A stretch of 64,000 bases of DNA from Alviniconcha marisindica (lineage: Eukaryota > Mollusca > Gastropoda > Provannidae). The stretch covers positions 267,501 through 331,500 of the forward strand of contig JABMCL010001870.1 of the NCBI GenBank assembly GCA_018857735.1. The letters are read 5' to 3'. Both the position numbers and the translations under genes were made by a program. Position 1 is the stretch's first letter. Every line of letters starts with the position of its first letter. Positions 37,245 through 64,000 of this stretch are shown piece after piece. Below the pieces are notes generated by a model. The model did no database searches and was not told the DNA's origin. It worked only from the letters and a program-made list of their open reading frames with translations.

Positions 37245-40200
37245 CAGGCAAACTAGGAATCTGACGCTAGACACTGCTCTATACCCCCACGCCTGTTAAT
37301 CTGTCACTACCACACACGAGACTATTACCACCTTGCTTTTGACCAGTGGCTGACTTCTTTTCCAGCACTATGCTAAAAATTCCAAAGTGAAATCTCAAAT
37401 CATTTGGGCAACGTTCTTTCAGTTTCATGGCACCACCTCTCTGGAATTCTCTGCCGGCGACTCTTAGAAATGTACCAACACTGTCTCAGTTCAAATCGCA
37501 GATAAAAATCTTCTTGTTTGCCCAGGCCTTCCTGTAGAATCTGAAGAAATCTGTGTCTGTGTGTGGCAGTTGAATGTAGATGGATGCATATGGATAGGGA
37601 GAGGGGGAAGGGAAGGGGTGGGGGTGGGGGAGGGAGACAGCATGAGAGATCTAGGCAAGAGAAGGAGGCACAGGTTGGGTGGGTGATAAGACAGATTCAA
37701 ATTGTTGTTGTTGTTTGAGATCATGAAGTTAATATTTTGTTAATTGTTGTATGAGTGGACAAGCGGAGACTGTGTGCGCATGTCATTGTGTATGTGTGTG
37801 TATTGTTCGATAGGCGATAACGGTAATTTAAGCTACAATAATTAAGTTTTTGTTTGCTGAAATGTATGTTAATGTAGTTTTTGTGGTAAGATGTTTGTAC
37901 AGCGCAGTGAGTTTAACTCTGGTTAAAGAATAGCGCTTTATAAGAATTATTTATTATTATTATTATTATGCTGATCTTAAGCAGTAACATGCTGGAAATA
38001 ACTGGTTAACGCAAACCCTGCATAAGCTAAGTAGCTGTCAACAAGCCTGCTCACCCCCACATACAACAAAACATTATAATGTATACTAAATACACTACCT
38101 CTTGATTCCCATGTCTCGAATGGCTGAGGCTGGAGGGCCGATAAAGACCACGCCTTCCTTCTCACAGAGCTCGGCAAACTCTGTGTTCTCAGAGAGAAAG
38201 CCATAGCCTGGATGAATTGCCTGCAAACCAGCAAAAAGATTCAGCCAAAAGATGCAGCATGATCCAGTTCAGTTCGAGATGGAATAGTCTATGCACTCAG
38301 GTTGAGTCAAACCAAACAACCCAAAATACATGGTTGTTGGTTGTTGTTGTTTTTAAACAAACGAGTAGTTCTAGCAGCTGAGCATTCAACTTCTGCGAGG
38401 CATTGTTTTATATTGTTCATAATAATACATTACCTATGGCACCCCATCTCGTAAGAGCCTGTGGTGCTTACGAAGGCCTGCATATACATGCATTTCACCA
38501 CACACTCTCAATGTACACAAACACACACATGAGCATTCTTGCATAAATGATTGCACACACACGTGCATCCCCCATCACATACTCACACATACATGCACAC
38601 ACCCACACCTAACCACACACACAAACTACAAATATATATATACATTGTATATATATATATATATGTATAATTATATATATAATTTATAATTTACAATGTT
38701 TATGATATAATGATATTACATAACCTTTTAATTTCAGTATTTTACAGTTTACAGGAGCAAGGCTGTATTAACTTATTATACCTGTGCACCTGACTGTAAG
38801 AGCCTGGGGTTCTTACAAAGGCCTGTGTATACATGCATTTCATCACACACCCTCACTACACACAAATAAACACACAGATGAGCATTCTTGGATAAATGAC
38901 TGCACACACACACACACGTCCATCCCCTCATCACACACTCACACAGACATACATGCACACACCCACACCCAACCACACCCACAAACTACAAATATATGTA
39001 TGCATTAATAATTTACAATTTACAAAGTTTACGATATTAAATAACCTTTTTTGAATTTCAGTATTTTACAGTTTATAAGAGAAATGCTGTATTAACGTAA
39101 TATACCTGTGCACCTGACTGTTTGGCCACGTGCATAATGGCATCCTGTCGCAGGTAGCTTTGGCTGGCAGCCGCTGGTCCAATGTTGTAGGCTTCATCAG
39201 CCTTTGAAGTAAAACCAGAGTTATTTCACAAAATCTGTCAATCAAATTTTTCAGCTGGGCAGTCATTCAGCTAGTCAATCATTCAACAACAAAGTGAGCA
39301 TTCTAAATGATCATGACTTTGACACAGTACTGATTTATACCATCAGTATCAAACTCAGTGTCAAGTGACTACACCTCTGATTATAGAAATAAACTAACAT
39401 TAACAATAAAGAAGTCATGAATCAATTACATATAATTTACAAAAAAATATTATTGTTAACGTTAACAATACAATAAAGAAGTCATGGATCAATTACATAT
39501 AATTTATGAAAATATATTATTGTTATAATATGAATAATATTATGTTATTTTCATTATTACCAGAGCAACATGCATGGAATCTTTGTCAGCATCACTGTAT
39601 ACTGCTACAGTCTGGATGCCCATCTTTCTGGCTGTGCGAATCACCCGACATGCTATCTCCCCTCTGTTGGCGATCAACACTTTGTTGATTTGGGAGGGAC
39701 TGCTTCCAGTCGCTGCATACCGCACAGCAGAACGGAGTGATGCCAAACCATACCTGAAATATGTTAAGAGTTGTAGCACTTGCACACACACACAAACAAT
39801 CTGTACTCTGTAGTGTACTTCACTATTTAAAGCATTACATTACGTTTAAGGCAATACTCACATTTTGTATTATGTGGAGTCAGCTGGCTTTATTTTCTTC
39901 TTTTTTATTCAGTTTTTATTAATCTTTATGGGGGTTTGTGGTTAAAATATGGAATGACCCGAAACACAAAATTTAGCCTTTGGCTGGAGTAGAATCAATA
40001 AAGGGAGTTAATTAACACTGGGCAGATACCACATGAACATAACATACATGATACAACACAGATCTGAATCTCCTATGGATCATAACTCTCACCTGGCATG
40101 CAAATATATATATACCCGGTACATAAACTCCAACAAACGTACATCCTCAGAAACGTTTATTTACCCGCATGCCAAGTCACAGTTACCGTTGTAACCATCT

Positions 40201-40753
40201 CAGTATAGGTGATTCAGGTCTTTGTTGTTGTGTTCATGTGACGTCTTTCAAACACTAATTATTAACTCCACTTGTTTGATATGAAATCAAGAAATAAAAA
40301 TAAAAATAAGAAAATATTATGTTCACATTTGAAATTCATTTCGTCAATGCCCCCCCCCCCCCCCCAACACACACACACGCAGAGTAACACATAACACAGA
40401 TGAGACATGCATCATACGCATACAAAAACAAGAAGAGAAGGGGATGACATTGCTGAGCGTGGCTCATACAGGTCTGTGTATGGATCATACTGCCAGCGTT
40501 CACAATCAGCCCAATAATGTTTCTTCTGCTACGTAACCTAGCAGGGGTTGTCTGCAAACTACACTGAACCCTTCTTCTTCATTGGTTTCACAACTGATAG
40601 GAATTAACCAACAAGGGAGTTAATCAGCATTGGCACATCCTTTGGTATGCTGTTTACATGCCACTGCTAATCGCATTAAATATCAAACCTTTGCAGCACT
40701 TGAAAAGCTTGGAAGTTTCGTCTGGACGCGAAAGATGCCATGTTCAAAGTCAT
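26353..40753 (-). CDS. MCCC1: Methylcrotonoyl-CoA carboxylase subunit alpha, mitochondrial, 16 coding exons
   Basis: Coding exons in transcript order: 40753-40689, 39753-39561, 39201-39106, 38220-38099, 36835-36688, 36155-36034, 35534-35423, 34943-34862, 33943-33816, 31621-31438, 30806-30697, 29732-29519, 28969-28883, 28008-27818, 27059-26880, 26481-26353. Every junction keeps phase; 2163 nt, 720 aa plus TGA (human about 725). Exon 1 encodes an Arg/Ser/Phe/Gln-rich, acid-free presequence typical of matrix import; a second in-frame ATG at 40741 is an alternative start. The biotin carboxylase domain shows [13 protein letters not shown] (about 46-58), the ATP-grasp Gly loop AVRGGGGKG and catalytic [12 protein letters not shown] (R334, E338). 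The C-terminal biotinyl domain has MIAMKME with Lys676 as the predicted biotin site. The enzyme carboxylates 3-methylcrotonyl-CoA in leucine breakdown, with MCCC2 as partner. Exon 12 uses a weak donor (GTACAT). PCC or pyruvate carboxylase is excluded by the better residue-by-residue match to MCCC1. Confidence 0.96.
27420..27605 (+). repeat. Interspersed repeat, AATAAATAGCRTTC family
   Basis: It shows ATTCTTCCAAACACTGGA, AACAGCTCAACCAAAG, TTTGCATGTTGTGTTTTGAC and ATAATAAATAGCGTTC. Antisense in MCCC1 intron 14. Confidence 0.5.
28045..28385 (+). repeat. AACAAGGGAGTTAAGAGGA minisatellite, about nine units
   Basis: Units of 31-58 bp carry CAACAAACAAGGGAGTTA and GGATTTAAGTCAATCAAC. It starts about 37 bp upstream of the MCCC1 exon 14 acceptor in transcript sense. 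Confidence 0.85.
28440..28540 (+). repeat. Interspersed repeat containing GACTCAGGTCTTTG
   Basis: Shared landmarks with 40145-40285 and 56645-56775 are GCATGCCAGCTGACAGTTAC, GACTCAGGTCTTTGATG and TTAACTCCCTTGTT. In MCCC1 intron 13. Confidence 0.5.
29200..29460 (+). mobile_element. LINE 3' UTR fragment
   Basis: It shares TCTGTATAGTCAGCATGCTT, an internal (GT)n/(GCAT)n, TATGCACTTACA and TTTTGCACTTTATAAATACT with the LINE end at 31925-32212. It lies in MCCC1 intron 12, antisense, ending about 60 bp from exon 12. Confidence 0.5.
29938..30007 (+). repeat. GGGCGTTGATGAGCGCATG interspersed repeat
   Basis: GGGCGTTGATGAGCGCATGA, then TAAATGTACATT and (ATT)n. Relatives are at 20945-21006 (plus) and 53155-53215 (minus). 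Confidence 0.5.
30288..30640 (+). repeat. 16-17-bp minisatellite, about 20 units
   Basis: The unit AGGGTGGTCTCTCATC, with T or G changes, is repeated about 20 times. It lies in MCCC1 intron 11, starting about 60 bp past the exon 11 donor in transcript sense. Confidence 0.9.
31040..31432 (-). repeat. About 75-bp tandem repeat starting at the MCCC1 exon 10 donor
   Basis: Plus-strand units contain GCATCAAATAATTTCAACAA, AATCAAGAACTTTGAAG and AAAACAGCTAAAAA. Three clear and about two decayed units. The first unit begins about 6 bp after the exon 10 donor GTGTGA. Confidence 0.8.
31925..32212 (+). mobile_element. LINE 3' end (ORF2 C-terminus plus 3' UTR)
   Basis: The frame reads [19 protein letters not shown], the usual end of non-LTR ORF2, then a 3' UTR with TTGTATAGTCAGTATGCTTG and TTTTGCACTTTATAAGTACT. 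The 3' UTR matches 29239-29445 and 49478-49610. It is antisense in MCCC1 intron 9. Confidence 0.6.
32215..32690 (+). repeat. 84-bp tandem repeat, about six copies
   Basis: The unit contains ACGTGCTGCTGCTAGCAAGG, AGCAGGAAACGAGTCAATG and CAAGTCAAAATGCTCCTG. The length is divisible by three, so a 158-codon frame runs through it on plus. It lies in MCCC1 intron 9 and resembles sequence beside the exon 10 acceptor. Confidence 0.9.
32930..33825 (-). repeat. Minisatellite carrying the MCCC1 exon 9 splice donor, about 25 units
   Basis: Alternating 37- and 33-bp units form a 70-bp higher-order repeat. In transcript sense each reads GATCCGAGTAGGTTGCATTC followed by TGTCTGTCTGGAATGAT. The unit nearest exon 9 is the real junction, CCGA then GTAGGT. 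Confidence 0.95.
33972..34070 (+). repeat. (GA)n microsatellite before MCCC1 exon 9
   Basis: About 98 bp of GA on plus, (CT)n in transcript sense. It sits 29 bp upstream of the exon 9 acceptor and may act as its pyrimidine tract. Confidence 0.9.
34484..34812 (+). repeat. (CA)n-rich block downstream of MCCC1 exon 8
   Basis: About 330 bp of CA with GCATG interruptions, lying in intron 8 about 50 bp past the exon 8 donor. Confidence 0.9.
35016..35334 (+). repeat. (GT)n-rich block upstream of MCCC1 exon 8
   Basis: About 320 bp of GT with GCATG interruptions in intron 7, complementary in composition to the CA block across exon 8. Confidence 0.9.
36353..36692 (-). repeat. 48-bp tandem repeat starting at the MCCC1 exon 5 donor, seven units
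   Basis: In transcript sense units read GGTGAAGCTTTGAACATGAT then GCATTCATGCCAGATGGAGC and TGTTAGTG. The first unit is the real junction, AAG then GTGAGGCTTTGAACAGGATG. Even and odd units differ, giving a 96-bp higher order. Confidence 0.95.
36895..36962 (+). repeat. Poly-G/(GT)n tract before MCCC1 exon 5
   Basis: G runs flank a short GTGTGTGTG. In transcript sense it is a C-rich tract about 60 bp upstream of the exon 5 acceptor. Confidence 0.85.
37198..37243 (+). repeat. (TA)n microsatellite
   Basis: About 23 TA units in MCCC1 intron 4. Confidence 0.95.
37380..37975 (+). mobile_element. 5'-truncated LINE relic with ORF2 C-terminus
   Basis: From about 37401 the frame reads [18 protein letters not shown], then [19 protein letters not shown] and a stop. 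The 3' UTR runs to a GCGCTTTATAAGAATTATT end with an ATT tail. It is antisense in MCCC1 intron 4. The frame is closed just upstream, so the element is dead. Confidence 0.75.
38436..39120 (+). repeat. About 330-bp tandem duplication reaching into MCCC1 exon 3
   Basis: Both copies have TAAGAGCCTG, GGCCTG..TATACATGCATTTCA, TGAGCATTCTTG and ACATGCACACACCCACACC. The copy boundary repeats ATACCTGTGCACCTGACTG, which is the end of exon 3 plus its donor. Confidence 0.85.
40145..40285 (+). repeat. Interspersed repeat containing GATTCAGGTCTTTG
   Basis: It has CCGCATGCCAAGTCACAGTT, GATTCAGGTCTTTGTTGTTG and TGACGTCTTTCAAACACTAA, parallel to the 56645-56775 copy. In MCCC1 intron 1. Confidence 0.5.
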
Positions 40754-40958
40754 CTGTTCAATTTCAAGATATGCGACTCCTGTGAACAATGAACGTGTCA
40801 ATAAGAGTGAATTCCCTTGTCATGTGTTTACAACATGGCGTCGTTGCACAAAAACTTACGTTTTACAACGTTTCAGTACGAACTACGGTTGTTAGCTTTA
40901 CCGTGATAGTGTTGGATTCCATCTTGAGTGCTCACTTAAGGGTACTGAAAGCATTACC
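40754..40958. promoter_or_regulatory. Putative bidirectional promoter of MCCC1 and FBXW8
   Basis: Only 205 bp separate the divergent start codons of MCCC1 (40753, minus) and FBXW8 (40959, plus). No TATA box is obvious. A CAACATGGCGTCG sequence near 40831-40843 resembles a YY1-type ATGGCG core, which is suggestive only. Shared control is an inference from the spacing. Confidence 0.6.
40835..40906 (+). CDS. Possible upstream ORF (23 codons) in the FBXW8 leader
   Basis: An ATG at 40835 in a good context (CAACATGG) opens 23 codons ending at TGA 40904-40906, 52 nt before the FBXW8 start. If the FBXW8 mRNA begins upstream of 40835 this uORF would lower its translation. It is basic and Leu/Phe rich, with no recognised family. 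The transcription start is unknown, so its presence in mRNA is inferred. Confidence 0.3.
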   Translation: MASLHKNLRFTTFQYELRLLALP

Positions 40959-51248
<10,290 letters not shown>

Positions 51249-51477
51249 AGGGCCAGCGAAGAGAATCTGGTCGCAGCATTACCTCTACAGAAGAGCATTA
51301 CCTCTATGGAAGAGCAGCCCCTTGCTGTGGCTTAGTGCTGTATGGCTGAAGTGCAAAGAGAGCAGTGTAGACGCTAACATACTGCATGTCCTATGGATAA
51401 AGAAGAGTCTCTGTGTGTGGGGGTCTGTAAGTCTCTATCAGTGTATAATTTGGCGATCAACCGACTGAGAGGAAACT

Positions 51478-51785
51478 TGGTGTGAAGATTCCATGGGACA
51501 TGAGAGTAAATACAGGCTGTAGTATGCGCAACAATAGCTCTTTTGCCGATTCACACAGAGATGCTCAAGATTACTGAAGTGAACAAATGGTGTGAAGATG
51601 CCCTGGGACATGAGGGTAAATACAGGCTGTAGTATGCGCAACAATAGCTCTTTTGCCGATTCACACAGAGATGCTCAAGATTACTGAAGCAAAAATTTGC
51701 TGGCATGTGAGGGTAAATACATGTGCATGCATAACGGCTCTTTTGATGATTCACGCAAAGACACTCAAGATTACTGAAGCAAATG
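51478..51785 (+). repeat. About 120-bp tandem repeat in the FBXW8 3' UTR, three copies
   Basis: GAGGGTAAATACAGGCTGTA, AACAATAGCTCTTTTGCCGA and TCACACAGAGATGCTCAAGA occur twice almost identically and a third time diverged. Confidence 0.85.
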
Positions 51786-51927
51786 AATGAGTCTCTCTCT
51801 GGGTTGTCCTGATGAGACCCTGTGCAGTTGACAGGATGTTAAAATGCGATTTCTAACCCTTTTAGAAGCGTACAAATGAGTCTCTGTGTCAAGGGGAATA
51901 TAAGCTTAGCTTTGTTTCTGTCTATTA

Positions 51928-52000
51928 GGTGCCTCTATGGCTTAGTGGTTAGCACTCTGGTCAGGTGATTGGGCGGTTGTGGGTTTAGTGCTCAATGAGA
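51928..52000 (+). mobile_element. tRNA-like SINE head, decayed
   Basis: ATGGCTTAGTGGTTAGCACT resembles a tRNA A-box arm and GTGGGTTTAGTGCTC a damaged B box. It lies downstream of the FBXW8 stop. A true tRNA gene is unlikely because no cloverleaf forms clearly. Confidence 0.4.
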
Positions 52001-52717
52001 CCTAATTTCTTTCTTTTTTTCTTTAATTTTTTTTTTTTACAAAAATCAGCAGCTGCAACACCAACGTCATTGACAATGGGGAACCTTTTTTTTTATTTTT
52101 TATTTTTTTAATCTTGATGAAACCAATATTATTATTGTTTTCCCCCTTCCTTTCTTCATTTCAGCTGCTAGCAAAATTCTTCTAGTCTTCACAACAGAAC
52201 TCTTGTTGGCCATTGCTTTGGAAGAGCTGGCCAAAATGGGTGTATTACTAGCATAATACTAATTTTAACTACATTTTGACATGGCAGGTTACAATAATAT
52301 GGGCTATATTAGCCCATTCATATAATGGGCTATATTCTGCCATGGATAAATGGCACATGTATAAGAAAATACATTATGCAGTATATTATACAAGGACGCA
52401 AGGATATTTATTTTCCAGTGACATTAAACCATGCACAGGAATTTGTCTTGGTGACACCTATGCACACACAAACACACACACACACTGCCGTGATGACAGA
52501 TCAGGGCCGCAGTCACCGATTCAGACAGTCAAGTCACGGTTGAGAGCTCCATCGACCTGGTGAAACATGGAATAATATTTGGCCATGAATGGGAGGCAGC
52601 TGTTTGTGCGAGTGGACTGTAATTTGGATGAGTGAGAACATGTGTTGTCAGTGCAATGTTTTATTACATAATGAAATAATGCATTTTTGTGGCAGACCAT
52701 GTAATTTCTGCAATGGA

Positions 52718-52723
52718 TTAATA
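52718..52723 (+). promoter_or_regulatory. Candidate FBXW8 poly(A) signal
   Basis: AATAAA followed by a GT-rich stretch (AGTTGTATTGTGTAAG) lies 1.47 kb after the FBXW8 stop. The arrangement looks like a cleavage signal with a downstream element, but no transcript evidence is available. Confidence 0.3.
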
Positions 52724-52854
52724 AAGTTGTATTGTGTAAGAAGCTGCTGCTTAGCTGGTTGGCACGATGCATGCCTTCAGTGCCCTGCATCTCCTTCCAG
52801 ACGGCAAGAGCTAAACGGGTCACGTTGTGCTGGTTGGGACCGGTCTGCAGTTAA

Positions 52855-53160
52855 CATCAGCAGTAATTGTACCTCCAGGCTAGCGCAGTCAGCATGGGTT
52901 TCATCTCAGTTGTTTGAACTGTTACAGTCTACCTGCAGGATCTTAATCTGCTAGTGACCTTTGTTGTTCTATCCATTCACTGTATAATAGCACCCCCAAA
53001 CAAAACACAGCTACCTTCATGGCAGAGATGCAGTAGGAGAGGAAGTTATACCTGCCTAATTGTATCTCCAGGCTCGCACGCGGTCAGTGTGGTTTGATCT
53101 CAGTTGTTTAAACTGTTGTAGTCTACTGTCTACCTGTAAGATTGTAATCCGATAGTAATA
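52855..53160 (+). repeat. Diverged tandem duplication downstream of FBXW8
   Basis: TGTACCTCCAGGCTAGCGCA/TGTATCTCCAGGCTCGCACG and TCTCAGTTGTTTGAACTGTT/TCTCAGTTGTTTAAACTGTT are repeated about 205 bp apart. Confidence 0.7.
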
Positions 53161-53429
53161 ATAATAGTGTACATTTATCACGCGCTCATCAACGCCCTGA
53201 GCACTCACATAATACATATATAATAACCTAAATAAGATATTCTATACACATGTAGAGCACAGTCCTATCAAAAACAATTTACATAAAATATACGGAAACA
53301 CACACACACACACAATGAATTCAAATGTGCATGACACTGATCAGTATCATACATGCACGCAAGTGCGTGTGCGCGCACACACACACACACACACACACTG
53401 ACTATGACTGTAGCAGAAACTGGGTATTG

Positions 53430-53560
53430 ATATTAGTTGGGGCGGAAATACTGTGAGAAGAGGACGATTTTCAGTTTGGCTTTAAAGGATGACGGGGGTT
53501 GAACAGTGACATTCATTCTGTCCATTCGTTGTATAACAGCACCCGCAAACAAAACGCAGC
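53430..53560 (-). mobile_element. LINE ORF2 C-terminal relic
   Basis: The minus strand reads NVTVQPPSSFKAKLKIVLF then SQYF, the same terminal motif as the other LINE relics. The nearby segment CACCCGCAAACAAAACGCAG is also found in altered form at about 52990. Downstream of FBXW8. Confidence 0.5.
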
Positions 53561-53846
53561 TGTCCTCATGGCAGGGGTGCTGTGTAAGAGGAAGTTGAAA
53601 AAAGTGCCAAGTTTTTATCAATTGTTAGCTTTGCAGCAAAAAATGGACACGCAGTCTTTCATTTGGTAACCCATGGATGGTTTTATTGGCTTCAGGGTTG
53701 AAAAAATTGTGTGTAATCAGTTCAAGAATGGACAGTTTTGTGAGAGAGAGAGAATCTGTTGTTTTATGTCATCATTTACCAGCTGTTATGTCTGAGAAGC
53801 TGTAAATTGTTTGATGATTTGAAAATTATATGTTGCATCTTTTCAA

Positions 53847-53849
<3 letters not shown>

Positions 53850-53905
<56 letters not shown>

Positions 53906-54000
53906 TGTGCATGCATGTGTATGTGCATGCGTGTGCATGTATGTGTGTGTGCGCATGCATGTGTGTGTGTGCATGCATGCGTTCGTGTGTGTGTGTATGT
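53850..54000 (+). repeat. (GT)n microsatellite
   Basis: GT tract with GCATG interruptions upstream of GTF2H3. Confidence 0.95.
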
Positions 54001-54673
54001 CCTATAGGTTACAGAAGAAGAAAGAAGTGTGACTCAACACAGTTCATCAGATCACAAGTAAAAGTGATTCATTGCTAGCTTCAGACACGGATCACATCAG
54101 TTTAAAAGAGGTCTGTGAGAAACAAATTCACAGTATATCTGTGTACATAAACAAATTATTCACAAACTAATGAGTCATAATCTATGCTTTTGAAATGCAT
54201 TATGTAACTGCAACTTTAATACCGGTGTAGTATTGAATACAAGTTTTCCCAAGTGTCCTCTTCTTTGTTTGGGAACACTGCAGCCCATTTCAGTTTTGCA
54301 GTATTGATTTGGAATGCGTAATTTCCTTTCTTAGTGTCCTAAATGACTACCTCATTTCGCTTCAATAGATTGTTAATTTTTCGCCCCCACTTGCTGTTTA
54401 AAAAGCTGTAGATCATCCAAATGACACTCGCGCTGACTGGACAAAAGTTAATCATGAAATATTAGGACATTAAAACAATAAATTACTTTCGAATGCGCAT
54501 TTCTAGGTGGAATCCGTCGAAATCAACGCTGAAGATAGCTAGCTGGCTACCGACAATCAAAATCAAACAACACTTGCAGCCTTCCGTCGTCTGCTAGGCC
54601 ACATGCCAAGGGAGATCACTCCAACTAAAGCACACCATTTCCGTTTTGCAGGCTGAGCGTGTTGTTTTGCGGA

Positions 54674-63288
<8,615 letters not shown>

Positions 63289-64000
63289 GTAAGTAACATT
63301 GACATAACTTATACATACTCGATATATATAATAAATAAATAAATAAAATCTGAAACAAGAATGACTGCTCTTACTGTGCTAGCATTCTAAAACAAGATCC
63401 AAACCAATAATGGGTTAAAAAGAACGCTATTTATCAGGACAAAACAGTGCACGCCAATTTTGTGGATAATCCCCTTTATCACGCTACAAAACTACACTGA
63501 AACAACAAGTAATGGTGGAAAATGAGATGAAGAACTCGGACATTTATCTGCTTTGGGTTCAGCTACAGTGTTCGCACAGTCTTTGAGGGTCTTTGAAAGT
63601 TTGGGAAAAATGGGATAAACTTTTCAAGGCCTTGAAAGTTTGTGAAAACTGAGTGGAGTCTGTGAATTTTGTGGTCCTCAGAGCGCTAGGGAAAAACTAT
63701 CAGCTTACCAGTCAGAAACTGCATTTCCCAAGACCAAGCAGTTGTTTAAAAAAAAAAAAAACGCTTTGCGAAATCACAAAGAATACTTCCTATCAGTATC
63801 GACTAATAGAGTGTGTTGGCCCCTTTACCGGATGTGCGGAAGTGTTGCTTTTCCGCGCCATAGTGCAAAGGTCTGTGAAAAGTGTGAATTTTGAAAGGAT
63901 TTCTCTGTACAAACCCCGTGCTATGTTGTTTTCGTGTCCAGTGCTTGGAAGAGTGTTAACAACAAGTCAAGCATTTCCAAACCAGTGCGCTGTGTAGAGC
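63289..64000 (+). other. GTF2H3 last visible intron, contains repeat copies
   Basis: It begins with donor GTAAGT after exon 11. It contains a reverse copy of the AATAAATAGCGTTC interspersed repeat (63415-63560) and A/T-rich sequence. A 114-codon open frame at 63653-63997 resembles no known family to me. No acceptor plus exon matching the p34 C-terminus was seen. Confidence 0.5.
63415..63560 (-). repeat. Interspersed repeat, AATAAATAGCRTTC family, reverse copy
   Basis: Read on the minus strand it has GTAGCGTGATAAAGGGGATT, TTTTGTCCTGATAAATAGCG and TTCTTTTTAACCC. In the last visible GTF2H3 intron. Confidence 0.5.

Larger units (their letters stand above)
51249..54673. other. FBXW8 3' UTR and spacer before GTF2H3
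   Basis: This stretch holds a triplicated 3' UTR segment, a tRNA-like sequence, duplicated segments, a LINE tail and a (GT)n run. No further gene was recognised. The last 150 bp before 54674 are likely GTF2H3 5' UTR or promoter. Confidence 0.5.

Overview
The window is eukaryotic nuclear DNA. It has interrupted genes with GT-AG introns, very high simple-repeat content ((CA)n, (GA)n, (TA)n, poly-G/poly-C), tRNA-derived SINEs, 3' ends of decayed LINEs and many local minisatellites. Protein similarity (recalled, not searched) and the repeat style suggest a mollusc, probably a gastropod. That is an inference; only 'lophotrochozoan-like animal' is reasonably safe.

Four conserved protein-coding genes could be assembled exon by exon, with reading phase matching at every junction. 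From left to right: (1) eIF4H (translation initiation factor 4H), minus strand, seven coding exons, 21,822 to 11,689, 318 aa. (2) MCCC1 (mitochondrial 3-methylcrotonyl-CoA carboxylase biotin subunit), minus strand, sixteen coding exons, 40,753 to 26,353, 720 aa. (3) FBXW8 (F-box/WD-repeat substrate receptor), plus strand, eleven coding exons, 40,959 to 51,248, 699 aa. (4) GTF2H3 (TFIIH p34 subunit), plus strand, eleven coding exons from 54,674; the last coding exon lies beyond the right edge. MCCC1 and FBXW8 are head to head with 205 bp between start codons, so they probably share a promoter. The genes serve unrelated housekeeping roles (translation, leucine catabolism, protein turnover, transcription/repair). 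Positions 1-11,200, 22,000-26,300 and 51,250-54,500 hold no recognisable gene, only repeats and unassigned sequence.

The most unusual pattern is that many minisatellites start at, or contain, a splice junction of the host gene. MCCC1 intron 9 has about 25 tandem copies of a unit carrying the last seven exonic bases plus the 5' splice site of exon 9. MCCC1 intron 5 has seven 48-bp units carrying its own donor. FBXW8 exon 4 has its last 47 bases, donor and flanking intron present three times. MCCC1 exon 3, FBXW8 exon 9 and probably GTF2H3 exon 2 have similar local copies. Each array has its own sequence, so this looks like repeated local duplication seeded at exon edges rather than a dispersed transposon.
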